From: Cenococcum geophilum 1.58
Taxonomy: Eukaryota; Ascomycota; Dothideomycetes; Gloniales; Gloniaceae
Assembly (NCBI GenBank): GCA_001692895.1
Contig: KV748233.1
Location: 682,001 to 746,000, forward strand
DNA: 64,000 nucleotides
Direction: 5' to 3'
The notes below the pieces were generated by a model that ran no database searches, was not told the DNA's origin, and was given only the letters and a program-made list of their open reading frames with translations. Below are positions 37,743 to 51,200 of the stretch, piece by piece (the first letter of the stretch is position 1; each line of letters starts with the position of its first letter). Position numbers and translations under genes: made by a program.

Positions 37743-37893
37743 CCCTATTTATTACGCCTTATAAGTTATAGAAGTAAATAAATTTATAAAGAAGATAAAG
37801 AAATTATAATAGTTCCTTACTAATAAAATAATATAGGCCTAATCTATTTATAAAGCTATAGCGAATAAGAAATAAACCCTAGTATTGGCCTAC
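37743..37893 (+). pseudogene. C integrase C-terminal fragment between E and D2
   Basis: It continues the frame left at 31,802 (ARP then VYYAL...VNKFIKKIKKL). It ends at CCTAC (37,889-37,893), the left TSD of D2, and the frame resumes at 43,941. Confidence 0.8.
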
Positions 37894-38148
37894 TGTTAGC
37901 GACTTAATCAATCGAGACATAAGCACGGCAAAAGGGTCGCGTAAGCCTATACGATTGGATTGTCTATAAACGAGAATCTAAAGCTAGGGAAAGGAAAGGG
38001 GAAGAAGAGCAGCGCCGTTTGGTGTTTTATAAGATCTTCGCGTCACGTAATCGCAATATGCGGCAATTTGTGGTAACTTGCCGGTGTGAAGTTCTGCCAA
38101 GTTCTACTAAGTTCTACTAGTTCTGCCAGTTCTACTAGTGCCATAACA
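37894..38148 (-). repeat. 3' LTR of D2 (255 bp)
   Basis: On the plus strand it starts TGTTAGCGACTTAATC and ends GTGCCATAACA. Four to five tandem GTTCTGCCA/GTTCTACTA units lie at about 38,090-38,138. Confidence 0.93.
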
Positions 38149-38199
38149 TTATCCCCCCCTCTAAAAAAGCCTGCCCTTAGGCTTTATTGCTAAAAGTCT

Positions 38200-41100
38200 T
38201 GGCAAGAGAATCTAACCAATTAGACAACTTTAACCGCTAGTTAAAGTTCCTAAATATTTTAACACCTTATATAACTAAGAAATTTCTAGGGTATTTTTAT
38301 CCTTATATTCTTCTGGTAGCTTATTATCTTTATTATACTAGTATTCTATCCACTCGTTTAGGTACTTTAGTAGTCTAGGTTTATTAGGGTAACGGCTATA
38401 AAACTCTTAGAGCTTATGGGGACTACCTATAAAGTTCTATATAGGGTACTAAGTGGGGTTTAGGTTATATCCTTTCTAACTAATATAATACTTTAACGTT
38501 CCCTTTATAAGTTTATAGGCTAGCACTTCTTTAATTTCCTATTTATTATTACCATTAACTTAAATTAATAGGGGAGGTTTATTCTTTTATCTAGGCAGTA
38601 GGTTATTTATAGCTTTCTATAGCTTATCCAGTAAGAAGATAAGGTGAACTTTAATTAAGTCTAGGAGCTTAACCTTATACAAGTTGCCTACTTTATTAAA
38701 AATCTTATATAGTCCTACTATCTTATAGTCCAGCTTATAGCTAGGCTATTTTATCTTTTAGTTCTTTATTATAACCTAGACCATATTGCCTATAGTAAAG
38801 TTAGGCTTACGCCTATACTTATTTGCCTACTATTTTATTAATTTTTAGGCCTTTTTTAGGTTTATATAGGCTACTTTCTAGGCTTCTTTTAAGCGCTTAG
38901 CGTACTACTAGGCTTCCTTATAAGATAGTTTTTCGCGTATAGTCTAGGGCCCTTCTAGTCTTTCCCAGTTAAAGCTTATATAGGGTAAGTAACCTATTTC
39001 TAGTTAAATAGGGGCAAATTTAGTAGAGTTGTGCGGTAGGGTTGCTTAGGCGTAGTCTATTAAGGGTAATAGTTTAGCCTAGTTATCCTAGAAGTAGTTA
39101 ATAAAAGGCTAAAGTCTCTAGTCTAAGTATTAATTTATAATCTCCGTTTAACCGTCTATCTAGGGGTAATATACCATAAAAAGCTTTAGCTTAATGCCTA
39201 AGATCTAGGTAAACTTATTCTAAAAGGCTAATATAAACTGCGGCCTATAGTTAGATATAATAGTGTTTAATAGTCCGTAAATTTAATAGATATAGTAAAT
39301 ATATAGCTAGGCTGCCTCTTTAGTATTAATATTTTTATAATAGGGAATTAAGAACGGGCGCTTACCGAAGTGGTTAACTAGGATTATAACTATATTATAT
39401 CCGTTACGGTCTAGAGGTAGCTTATAAAAGTCTATAGAGATATATTACTAGGGGCGGTTAGGTATTAAGAGGGGTTTTAATAATCCTAGGGTCTTATCTC
39501 ATGGAATTATAGACCTATAGTAGTTATTGCAGTTCCGTATATAGCGGTTAATATTTATAATTATTCCGGGCTAGTAGTAGCGGTTGCTAATAATCCTATA
39601 GGTCTTATTTTTTCTAGGGTAAGCTATAGAGACCTAGGTATATGCTTTAGTAATAAGCTAAGTCTATAAGTTCTATTCCTCTACTACCACTAGCTGTTTA
39701 TAGTGCTTAAGTAGTCCACTTTTAAGGGACCATAGGCTAGAAACGTTCTTTGCCTTTTCGCGGTACTTCTATAGAGAAGGGGCCGTACGGTTTACCTATA
39801 GTAGTTTATTAATAAGGTCTAGTTCTATAGAGTTAATAGGGCATATCTTAGTATCTAAAGAGTCTGTATTTAGTTCTGCCTATATTTAGAAGTTAAGGTA
39901 TTTTAGTTATAGTAGCGCTTAGGTCCGTAATAAGATCTTTACGGCTATCTAGTTATTTATATCCTATTTACGCCTTATAAGAGCGTCTGCATAGTTAGTG
40001 GCGCCTAGCCTATATATAATTAGGAAGTTAAACTAAGATAAAGTATTTGCCTAGCGCGCCTATTAGGCTATAAGGGCCTTTATTATTATAAAATATTTTA
40101 AGGCCTTATAATTAGAAACTACCTAGATAGACTTAAGGGTGCCTTCTAGTTAGGCTCGCTAGTGCTAAAAGCTAGAGATAATAGCTAGCATTTCTTTATC
40201 GTAAATTGGGTAGTTTAGCTTAGTATCTACTATAGTCTTTAAATAGTAAGTAACAGGGTACTATTCTCTGTTTATCTACTTTTAGGAGTAAACGCTAGCT
40301 ATAATACTATTTAAGGCATCGGTTTCTAGTATTAAGGGCCGTTTTAGGTTAAAGTAGGCGAGTAAGGGAGTAGAGACCAGTTATTTCTTAAGCTTATTAA
40401 AGGCCTACCTATATATAGTATTAAAGTAAAAGGGCCGGTCCTTGTAGGTAAGTAGGCTTAGTAGCTAGGTAATCCTGCTATAGTTCTTAATAAAGCGTTA
40501 GTAGAAGTTATAAAACCCTAAGAATAACTACACCCCCTTTATAGTCCTTAGGGGTACCTATTAGTTAATTATAGCCGTCTTTTCTAGGTCTGCCTTAATC
40601 CCGTTTATACTAATAATAAACCCTAAGTATTTTATATACTTAATACTAAATTCTAACTTCTTAATATTGGCTTAGAGGCTAGCTTCCTAAAGCCGTTATA
40701 AGACTTTATAGATATACTCTTTATATTCCAGTTTATTTTTAGAGTAGATTATAATATTATCTAGATATACTATATAGAAGTTATTAAGGTAGTTAAATAG
40801 TACGTTATTTATATATCGTTAGTATATAGCCAGTCCGTTAATTAGTCTAAAAGGTAGTACTTTATACTTATACGTTCTGTAACAGGTTTAAAACGTAGTA
40901 AGATTTTCTAATTTAGGGTCTATTCTAATCCGGTGAAAAGCCTAGCGGATATTAAGCTTTATAAAGATTTTAGCTCTACTTATTTAGGCTAAAGTCTTAT
41001 TAAGTAAAGGTAGTAAGTAGCGGTCTTTAAGGGTTAAATTATTAAGCTTATAGTAGTCGATATAGAAATAAAGTCCTNTATTTAGCTTTTTAGTAAAAAA

Positions 41101-43472
41101 AATAGGTAAGTTAAAAGGGGCTTAACTAGGCTTAATAAAGCCCTTATCTAGTTTATTAATAAGATACTGCTTTATAGCCTATAATTTAGCAATAAATTAC
41201 TATCGGAGGGGGCTATAGCTAAGGGTAACCACCTTATCCAGCTAAATTTTAATCTTATAGTTGTATAGTCGGTAAGGCGGGAGTATATTAGACGCTGCTT
41301 TAAAAAAGGTATCTTTAAATTTCTAGTATTAACGGGGCAGTTTCTGTTCTACTAGCTCCTTATCTATAAGCTCGCCTTTCTCTTAGGCTAAGGCTTCTTT
41401 CTCTTTAATTATTTAATTAATTTTATATAAGCTAGTTATAAAGGTAACGGTATTAGGCTAAACTAGGTTTTAGTAGAATCCTATAGCGCTAATATAGTAG
41501 ATATTAACTAGCGGGAGGTCTATAGGTTTCTTTACAGATATTTATTGGGCTATATTTTACGGTATAGGGTTTATAGTCTTCCTTAGCTTATATTCCATTT
41601 TCTATAAGTTATCCTTTTAGTTTATTAGTTTAGTATATTATCTAATATCCCTAGCCTTTCTTTATAGCTGCGTAGGGCCTAAGTTCTCTATTAGGGACTT
41701 AGCTAGGCTACTACTAACTTCCTAAGTCTCTAGTGTGGGTAGTGTAATATAGGTAGTCTAAGGGCGGTGTAATATACGGATCCGTTGCGGATTAAGCTAT
41801 ATATCCTTCTTAAAGGCCTAGTCCCTATACGTTGTATTAGCCTAATAAACAGTATTTATCTACGGCTATATAAGGTTTTCTATTATAATACTAATCTCTT
41901 TTATAAAGGAAGGCGTTGGGGGTATAGTTTTAGGCTAGATAAGCTACCTGTTTTATACGTTAAGCTATAAGCCTAAATAGGCTAGCTATTTTCTTTTTAA
42001 GATTATATTATAGCTTCTAAGGTCCGTAATAAGGAAGGGGATATTATACTACCTTTGTCCGTTAACGCGGAGGTAGATCTATAAGATAGTTATAATAGGT
42101 AGTTTTATTCGTCCGTTATAACCGCGAATAGGGACTAGTTTAGGCAGTTCTTTAAAGGGTGCATTTAAAAAGTTAGCTAGTTTTATAGCGTACTTTATAT
42201 TAATTAAGGTAAAGGTATTTACTCCTAAGTTAGCTAAAGCAGAGGTTAAAACTTAATATCTATTACGAAATAAAGTATAAGGGATAGTGTAGCTTCTTCT
42301 ACTAACTAGCCGTCCTAAATTAATATGTAATATATTAATCCCTTTTAACCCTAAAGAGGAGTCTTTCTTTAAGGTTCCTCTTTTTCTGGCTCTATACTAT
42401 CCTCCTAAATTAATAGGACCTTATTTATCTTTACCTTTATCGGGCAGTTCCTTATAGGGTGGCCTATTTAACCGTATAAAAAGTAAGCTCCTTAATTACT
42501 AAGGGCCTATATATAGGGGTCGCTGTATATAAGCTGGGTGTACACTAGGCCCGTAGTAGGGGTAGCTGCGCGACTAGCTGCCGGGTTAACTATAGGAGTT
42601 GCTAATCGTGCTAGGACACTATAGGCCGTACTTATAGTACTTATGGCCTAGTTTATAAGGTTTCTAGTTTTTATCTAGTTAGCGCGTGCCTTAATTTAAT
42701 AGAGGCCTTGGTTAATAGCTAGGCAATAGTCTATAAGTTCCTTTAATGTCTATGCTATAGTATAAGCTGGTAATATAGCCCGCTGTAGGTCTAGGGTAAG
42801 CTTATTAAAGAAGTCTAGTAGTAGGTCTTTCTAGGGGATCTAGGCCTATCCGGCTAGGTATAAAAAGCGGGTTTAAAAGGCCAAAAAGGTCTCCATTATT
42901 TTTATATTTAGGCTTTTATAGCTAAGGCGGGCGTTTTATACTTTAAAAGGGTCTTTATAAATAGAAGATAAGTATTTAATTATTTCTTCTTTAGAGATAA
43001 AGGGGTTTATTAAGTCTTTAGTGTATTACAGGCGTAAATACGTCTAGGTATCTCCGCCAGTACGGCCAAAAACGTAGGCTATTCTAGCTCGGGCGTTAGG
43101 GAAGTGGTCTACATTAACTTTAAGCTTATCCCGTAATTAAAGCTTCTAATTATTAAATATAGGGTCGGTTCTGTCTATAAGTAGTAGGGGATCCGCGACC
43201 TTTGCCGACCGCCTTGGTGCTATATAGGCTTTAGTAGGTCTACTAAGGCGCTAGAATAGGGCCTAAAGGACTATAGCAAGTCTTTAGTTGTCTAATAATG
43301 ACTTATTATTAGATATAGGGGTATCTCTAGCTTTAAGCAGCTCTCGCAGTCGTTTAATTTTGGCATTAGCAGCCGTAAGCTCCGCCTAGGGGGTTAAAAC
43401 GTTAATTATTTCTTTGTCTGAAGTATTTAAGGGTCCTATAGCTACTTTACCTGCTACTGTAGTTCGTGGTAT
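38200..43472 (-). pseudogene. D2 gag-pol remnant with chromodomain
   Basis: The start codon at 43,472 (ATG to ATA) is placed by alignment with D1. The zinc knuckle lies near 42,447-42,492, with one Cys to Tyr. RT carries a YLDN box near 40,754-40,771. The chromodomain is at about 38,400-38,535 (LKYYIS-KGYNLNPT). Order and spacing copy D1. It is more heavily mutated than D1. An open plus-strand frame at 41,785-41,970 is an antisense shadow of the protease/RT linker. Confidence 0.9.
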
Positions 43473-43680
43473 AGTGGTAGGGGTGTTAGGTAATTCCGGG
43501 TAATTTCTTTAGGGGTTCTAGTCTATGCGTACCTTATAGGTTCTTTCCTTAGGGTTTTGTTTTTTTCTTTTAGGTTCTGTCCTTATGGTCCTAGTAATGT
43601 CCTTAGGGTCCTGTTCTATATTCTTGTAGATATATTTAAGTTCCTTCTTAGGAAGAAAGAGTAGAGTAAGCTTTAGATAA

Positions 43681-43935
43681 TATTAGCGACTTAGTTAATT
43701 AAGATATAAGTACGGCAAAAGGGTCGCGTAAGCCTATATAATTGGATTGTTTATAAACAAGAATCTAAAGCTAGGGAAAGAAAAGGGGAAGAAGAGCAGC
43801 GCCGTTCGGTGTTTTATAAGATCTTTGCGTCACGTAATCGCAATATACGGCAATCTGTGGCAACTTGCTGGTGTGAAGTTTTGCTAAGTTCTGCCAAGTT
43901 CTGCCAGTTCTGCCAGTTCTGCTAGTGCCGTAACA
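43681..43935 (-). repeat. 5' LTR of D2 (255 bp)
   Basis: On the plus strand it starts TATTAGCGACTTAG (the RIP form of TGTTAGCG) and ends GTGCCGTAACA. Confidence 0.93.
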
Positions 43936-44400
43936 CCTACTAAATTAGTAACTTTGTTTGGCTAGATATAAGAAACCTAAATATAAAATAACCTACTAAG
44001 AAACTTAATTAGAAGAACGCTGGCCCTTATAAGATTAAAAAGGTTGTTTCCTCTTACGCCTATTAACTAAAGCTCCCTAATATAGTTAAAATCCACCCTA
44101 TATTCTATGCGTCAGTCCTCTACCCTATTACCCCTATATTAGACGCCCTACCTAAATAGATATAAAACCCTCCCCTATTAATTAAAGTGGATGGTAAGAA
44201 AAAGTACTTTATTAAAAGAATTAATAATATTAAGTATAATAAACGGAAACGCTAGTATATATACCTTATAAAATAAAGAGGCTTTATTAAGCCCTTATAG
44301 GAACCCATTAACTCTATAGGACTTATATAAGCCGTAAAAGACTTTTATAAACTCTGCCTAGAACTACTATAGCCCTATCTCGCAGAAGCTCGAGTTTAAA
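43936..44400 (+). pseudogene. C pol C-terminus with chromodomain
   Basis: After the D2 TSD the frame continues with the integrase tail (FVWLDIRN, then NAGPYKIKKVV near 44,015-44,050, then VKIHPIFYASVLYP near 44,085-44,120). A chromodomain-like segment lies at about 44,190-44,345 (KKKYFIKRINNIKYN...RGFIKP...EPINSI). A polypurine tract, AAAAGGGGGG, closes the coding region just before the LTR. Stops are of RIP type. Confidence 0.82.
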
Positions 44401-44410
44401 AGGGGGGTAC

Positions 44411-44780
44411 TATTATAGGATACCCCCGTAATACCTTATATACGTTTACCTATTTTTACTAACTTAGCAATTAAAGACTAACTATAAAATAGCAATTTAA
44501 TAGCAATCTAATGGCAATCTAATGGCAATCTACGGCATTTTGCTATATTCTGCTAAGTTCTACTAAATTCTCCTAAGTTCTGCTAGGACCACGACCTAAA
44601 CCCTATTTTACTATATATATATATTAACTAAGCAACTAAGTCAACGATATATGCCCTTTTTCCCGTTTTCCTACCTTCTTTTCTTACGCAACGTCTTAAT
44701 CTTATTACACAGTTTATATATATAGCTTAATAATATCTACTTTGCTATATATTATCGTCGCTTATACTTACTTTGTAACA
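44411..44780 (+). repeat. 3' LTR of C (about 370 bp)
   Basis: It starts TATTATAGGATACCCCC (the RIP form of TGTTATAGG) directly after the polypurine tract and ends TTTGTAACA. It holds four tandem units of the AATGGCAATCT type at about 44,487-44,535 and several TTCTGCTAAG-like units to 44,590. The 5' partner is outside the window. Confidence 0.75.
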
Positions 44781-47730
44781 CTACCTCTATAATAGGCCTG
44801 GTGTATACCTAGCCTATATATAGTAACCCCTGTATATAGGCCCTTAGTAATTAAGAAGCTTACTTCTTATATAGTTAAATAGGCTACCCTATAAGAAACT
44901 ATCTAATAAAGGCAAAAATAAACAAGGTCCTATTAATTTAGGAGGATAGTATAGAGCCAGAAAAAGAGAAACCTTAGAGAAAGACTCCTCTCTAGGGTTA
45001 AAAGAGATCGGTATGTTATATATTAATCTAGGTTAGCTAGTTAGTAAAAGAAGCTGCACTATCCCTTATACTTTATTCCGTAATAAATATTAAGTTTTAA
45101 CCTCTACTTTAGCTAACTTAGGAGTAAATACCCTTACCTTAATTAATATAAAGTGCGCTATAAAACTAGCTAACTTTTTAAATATACCCTTTAAAGAACT
45201 GCCTAAACTAATCCCTATTTACGGCTATAATAAATAAATAGGGTTATCTATTATAACTATCTTATAGATCTACCTCCGCGTTAACAGATAAAGGTAATAT
45301 AACGTCCCCTTCCTTATTATAGACCTTAGAAGCTATAATATAATCTTAAGAAAAAAATAGCTAGCCTATTTAGGCTTATAGCTTAACATATAGAATAGGC
45401 AGCTTATCTAGCCCAAAACTATACCCCTAACGCCTTCCTTTATAAAAGAGATTAGTATTATAATAGAAAACCTTATACGGCTATAGATAAACACTATTTA
45501 TTAGGCTAATGCAATATATAGGGACTAGGCTTTTAAGAAGGATATATAGCTTAATCCATAATAAATCTATATACTACGCCGCCCCTAAACTACCTATATT
45601 ACACTACCTATACTAGAGACTTAGGAAGTTAGTAATAGCCTAGCTAAGTCCCTAATAGAGAACTTAGGCCCTACGCAGCCATAAAGGAAGGCTAGGGATA
45701 TTAGGCGATATACTAAACTAATAAACTAGAAGGATAACTTATAGAAAATAAAACGCGAGCTAAGGAAAACTATAAACCCTATACCGCAAAATATGGCCTA
45801 GTAAATATCTGTAAAAAAAACCTACGGACCTCCCACTAGTTAATATCTGCTATATTAGCGCTATAGGATTCTACTGAAACCTAGTTTAGCCTAATACCGT
45901 TACCTTTACAACTAGCTTATATAAAATTAATTAAATAATTAAAGAGAAAGAAGCCTTAGCTTAAGGGAAAGGTAAGCTTATAGATAAGGAGCTAGTAGAA
46001 CAGAAACTGCCCCGCCAATACTAGAAATTTAAAAATACCTTTTCTAAAGTAGTATTTAATATACTCCCGCCTTACCGACCATATAACTATAAAATTAAAA
46101 TTAAGCTAGATAAGGTAGTTACCCTTAACTATAGCCCCCTCTAATAGTAATCTACTGCTAAATTATAGGCTATAAAGTAGTATCTTATTAATAACTTAAA
46201 TAAGGGCTTTATTAAGCCTAGTTAAGCCCCTTTTAACTTACCTATTTTTTTTTTACTAAAAAGCCAAATAGAGGACTTTGTTTCTGTATTGACTACTATA
46301 AGCTTAATAATTTAACCCTTAAAGACCGCTACTTACTACCTTTACTTAATAAGACTTTAGCCTAAATAAGTAGAGCTAAGATCTTTATAAAGCTTAATAT
46401 CCGCTAGGCTTTTTACTNAATTANAATANACCCTAAATTANAANACCTTANTANNTTTTAGACCTATTANNNAANNTATAAATATAAAGTACTACCTTTT
46501 AGACTAACTAACAAACCGGCTATATACTAACAATATATAAATAATATACTATTTAACTACCTTAATGACTTCTATATAATATACCTAGATAATATTATAA
46601 TCTACTTTAAAAATAAACTAGAATATAAAGAGTATATTTATAAAGTCCTATAACAGCTTTAGAAAGCTAGCCTCCAAGCTAATATTAAGAAGTTAAAATT
46701 TAGTATTAAGCGTATAAAATACTTAGGGTTTATTATTAATATAAACGGGATTGAGGCAGACCTAGAAAAGACGGCTATAATTAACTAATAGGTACCCCTA
46801 AGGACCGTAAAGGGGGTATAGTTATTCTTAGGGTTTTATAACTTTTACTAATACTTTATTAAAAACTATAGTAAGATTGCCTAGCCACTAAGCCTACTTA
46901 CCTATAAGGACTAGCCCTTTTACTTTAATACTATATATAGGTAGGCCTTTAATAAGCTTAAGAAACAACTAGTTTCTGCTCCCTTACTCGCCCACTTTAA
47001 CCTAAAATGGCCCTTAACGCTAGAAACTAATGCCTTAGATAGTATTATAGCTAGAGTTTACTCCTAAAAGTAGATAGATAGAGAATAGCACCCTATTACT
47101 TACTATTTAAAAACAATAGTAGATGCTAAGCTAAACTACCTAATTTATAATAAAGAAATGCTAGCTATTATCTCTAGCTTTTAGCACTAGCGAGCCTAAC
47201 TAAAAGGCACCCCTAAGTCTATTTAGGTAGTTTCTAATTATAAGGCCTTAGAATATTTTATAATAATAAAGGCCCTTATAGCCTAATAGGCGCGCTAGGT
47301 AGATACCCTATTTTAGTTTAACTTCCTAATTATATATAGGCTAGGCGCTACTAACTATACGGATACTCTTATAAGGCGTAAATAGGATATAAATAACTAG
47401 ATAGCTATAAAGATCTTATTATAAACCTAAGCGCTACTATAACTAGAGCACCTTAACTTTTAGATATAGGCAGAACTAAATATAAACTTTTTAAATGCTA
47501 AGATATACCCTATTAACTCTATAGAACTAGACCTTATTAATAAACTACTATAGGTAAACCATATAGCCCCTTCTCTATAAGAGTACCGTAAAAAGGTAAA
47601 GAACGTTTCTAGCTTATAGTCCCTTAAAAGTAGACTGCTTAAACACTGTAAATAGCTAGTAGTAGTAAAGAAATAAAACTTATAGACTTAGCTTATTACC
47701 GAAGCATATACCTAGGTCTCTACAGCCTAC
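44781..47730 (+). pseudogene. D3 gag (3' part), protease, RT, RNase H remnant
   Basis: It is colinear with 19,910-22,840 of D1. The zinc knuckle is near 44,869-44,910 with three of four ligands changed. Protease lies about 45,080-45,370. RT lies about 46,140-46,800, with a YLDN box near 46,580. RNase H lies about 47,000-47,400. Scattered N bases at 46,418-46,472 fall in the RT palm. It is more mutated than D1: many residues intact in D1 are changed here. The frame breaks at 47,730 in the integrase zinc domain and resumes at 55,711. Confidence 0.87.
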
Positions 47731-48156
47731 TATTACGGACGCTTTAAGTACGATGTTATAACTACTTAGAGAAGAGACGGAAGAAGCTAGTTAGTTAATA
47801 TAGGTACGGTTTAGGATGGAGCCGATAGAACTATGTGACGAGGAATAGTAACTAAGGTCATATGATGTAATCTGTGTGATCTGTGTAATCTGTGAGGTCT
47901 ATGGCAGAGTAGACAGAGCATATATATATTATGTATAAGAAGGATTTCATAGGAGTATAGTTGTGTATTTAAGGACCCTTAGTCCCTACCTAAATAGTTC
48001 CTTCCTTGTAGTAATTCTTAGAATACAATTAGAGTTAATCTATTAGGCAACCACTCTACTAGTTATTATTACGTTATTGCTTCTTTGTATTTACATTCTT
48101 ATACACCTAGCCTAATAACGAACCCATTATAGTTCTTGCTATAAGGTTCCGTTATA
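47731..48156 (+). repeat. 5' LTR of A2 (426 bp)
   Basis: It starts TATTACGGACGC (the RIP form of TGTTACGG) and ends GGTTCCGTTATA. Confidence 0.95.
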
Positions 48157-48200
48157 CAATTACTACCTAGTTATAGTATTAATATAAGAAGTTAAATAAT

Positions 48201-51200
48201 ATGCCACCAAAAGCAGCTACTATAATGCTATTAACGGCAGCAACTACTTTAGGGATAGGAGGTGATACTAGTATGGTAGATACTAACATACAGTAACCTG
48301 TAACGGTTAGACAGCTATAGGAAATAGTTAACTAGCTAACAGCTAATAATATAGTATTAGAAGAAAGACTTAATGGAATAGGAGCAGCGAAGATTAAGCT
48401 ACTATTAATTAAGAGATTTATAGGAGAAAGGTTAAAGCTTAAAGGATTCCTTATACAGATGCACTTTAAGGTCTTATAAAAAGGAGTAAAGTTACCTATA
48501 CCCGTGGATTGGATAGCCTATATAGGACTATTCTTATTAGGAAAAGTATTTAAGTAGTTTAAATCTTACCTTATAGAGATATAGGCAAACGGAATGACAA
48601 CTACTAACTAAGATGTGCGATTTATGTTCTTAAGCTAGGAAGAATTTATAGAACAACTTACGTAGATATTTAGAGACCTAGAAGAAACAACTATAGCGGA
48701 AAGAAAACTCTAGAACCTTATGTAACGAACTTTAGTAATTAAGTATATAATATAGTTCTAGACACTAGTAATATAAGTAGAGTAGAATAATAGGGCGCTT
48801 ATAGCATAGTATAAATAGGGACTTAAGGCTAAAGTCTAGGATGTAATTATTTTAATAGAAGATGCGGACACCCTAAGGGAATTAATAGATTAAGCGATTA
48901 AGATTAATAATAGGATCTTCTAAAGGGAATAGGCTAAGAAAGGCTAGGATAGAGTTCTATAGTTATATAAGGCGTAGAGTACGTAATAATAAAAGCTAAG
49001 TTAGAAACTATGGTATGGCGCAGAGCTAATAGACCTAAGTGGTACTAAAGAAGCCTATAAGAGATGGAGTAAACTATAGAAACCTAGAGGATAAGGATTA
49101 AGTAATTAAAGGTCTAAGGAGTAAAGGCCGAATTAGGGATCTTAATAGTAGAAGACATTTAGGCGGACTCTATAGTAAGAAAAATGGTTTAAAGAAGGAG
49201 CTTATATAAATTGCGGAAAATAGGGTTATTATATTAGAGACTGTAAAGGCGGGCGGAGTTACTATATAGTAAAGGGTATGAGACTAGCAGACGATATATA
49301 TATATAGAGGGATGATAATATACTGTAAGGAATAAAGGAATGTTTAATTAAAAGTTTTACGTTTTATTATAACAATGTATACCGAATTTATAAGGACGCT
49401 AAGTATAGCGTAAGCTATTAGCTATAAGAGCTAGTACCTATAGAATACAGAGGAACTAATAAACTAGTTTATAGATTAGATATTAAAGACGATAAATTTA
49501 ACCTAAATAAAATATTCCGTAACGATAAGGTAATAAGGGCCGCTTACTAGGAGTAAGTAGACCTTAGAGATGTTATACTAGAGGTAGAGGATAATTTCAC
49601 TACAGAATAAGGAACATTAGTAGGGATTAAAACCCTACTAGATAAAATGTCTATCGCTTTATAAGACGTAAGAGAAGTAGGATAGTAAACCACTTCGGTA
49701 CTCAATAAAGGCAAAAGGCCAAAAGCTTGAAATTTTTAAGACAAGATAAAAGATAACCAAGATTCTTAAGACGAGATGAGGTATACCCTAGAACCTATAA
49801 TAGACGAAAACCAATAGAGTAGGGCAGTAGCTTAGTTTAAAAATATATAAATAAGCTTGGGATAAAGTTTCCTATAGATATAAGACTCTTAAGATAAGAT
49901 AAGTGAGATTTAAAACTCTTAAGACGAGATAAGAACACTATAGACGCCTAGTTGGACTAAGGCGGGAGTTAAGCTTAAGTTAAAAGTAAGCTTAGGATTA
50001 AAGAATCCAAAGGACCAAGATTTTAGAGTATAAATAAGGACACCCATAGGTAAGAGGTAAGGAGCTTCTTTATAGATTAGAGAATCTATAATGCAAATAG
50101 TAGTTAGACTAGGAAACAGATATATAGACCTAGAAGACTTACTAAGGGAATATAGTATTTAGCCTAAAGATTAAAAGTTCAATACTAGGATTAAGAAGCA
50201 AGACGACTTTAAGGATTAAGGCGTAAGGCGCAAACTAAAAAAAACCATAGAAGAATTTAGGCAAAGAATTATCGCATAGTAAGAACAGAAACTAGACAAA
50301 AAATCTAGCATATTAGGACGTATAAAGGATAGAGTACTAGTATAAAGAATTACTAATAGGCTAAGAGCAGGCATACTAAGAGCTAAGTGGCTTACTAAAT
50401 TGGAAAATAAAGAGGATCTAGGGATTTTAACTAGGTTTAAAGAACGATATATAAAAGGCTATTACAATATAGTAATAAGAAGATACTTCTTTACGGATAG
50501 ACCGTATATACTCTAGCAGCTATACTAAAAGTGGTATAGGTAAAGGCACAATAATAAGTGGGAAGATTTCTATATATAGTTAGATAAAAAAAGTTATCTA
50601 GGACTACCTAATTATAGAGAAGGCTATAACGCATATTAAGGGAGCCTTAATTATAATATTAAAGGATTTAGAGGAACGTTTAGAGGACTAGAGAAGTAAA
50701 AGATATATCTTAGTACCTGCGAATAAAGTTATAACGTTTAGATTAGTATAATAAAGGTTTAAACTTAGGAATAAAGATAAGCTAAAAGTTAACCTAAAAC
50801 ACCTAGCACACTACACGTTATTATAAATTGCGTATATAGACAATATGTGCGAAATACATAAAAATCTAAAGGAAAAGAATTGGAAATACCTTATAAGAAT
50901 ATACTGGATGACAAACGAATAATAGTATAAGAATGCTAAATATATACATAGATGGCATCTAGTAGAGGTTTAAGAGGAAGGAAGTATAATACTTTAACTA
51001 GGAAGATTCCTTATAAAAGAATACTTAGACGGACAATAGTGGTGGGAATGCCTAAAGAATACGTATCTATAGTATATTAAAGATAAAAAGCAAACTAGGT
51101 ATTGGCTAAAGAGCGAGCTAAGTATACTAGGATTAAGCAGCTAATAGTTAGGAAAAGTAGAGGCCTATAGGACTAAAGGGAGCTAGTAGTAGGGCCTTAA

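Larger units (their letters stand above)
37894..43935 (-). mobile_element. D2: Ty3/Gypsy chromovirus in C
   Basis: This 6,042-bp element has 255-bp LTRs (37,894-38,148 and 43,681-43,935) and a perfect 5-bp TSD, CCTAC (37,889-37,893 and 43,936-43,940). It is the same family as D1. The LTRs are 28 bp longer because of extra copies of an AGAACTTGGC-like unit. Confidence 0.95.
5329..44780 (+). mobile_element. C: Ty3/Gypsy chromovirus split by six later insertions
   Basis: C survives as pieces at 5,329-6,967, about 16,957-17,814, 18,063-18,113, 30,440-31,802, 37,743-37,893 and 43,936-44,780. Joining the pieces after removing the insertions and one TSD copy restores a continuous RNase H reading across 17.8, 18.1 and 30.4 kb and a continuous integrase C-terminus across 31.8, 37.7 and 43.9 kb. 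Its 5' LTR and gag start lie left of the window because A1 sits in its gag. Its 3' LTR ends at 44,780 and is followed directly by gag of element D3, so C is itself inside D3. Confidence 0.85.
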
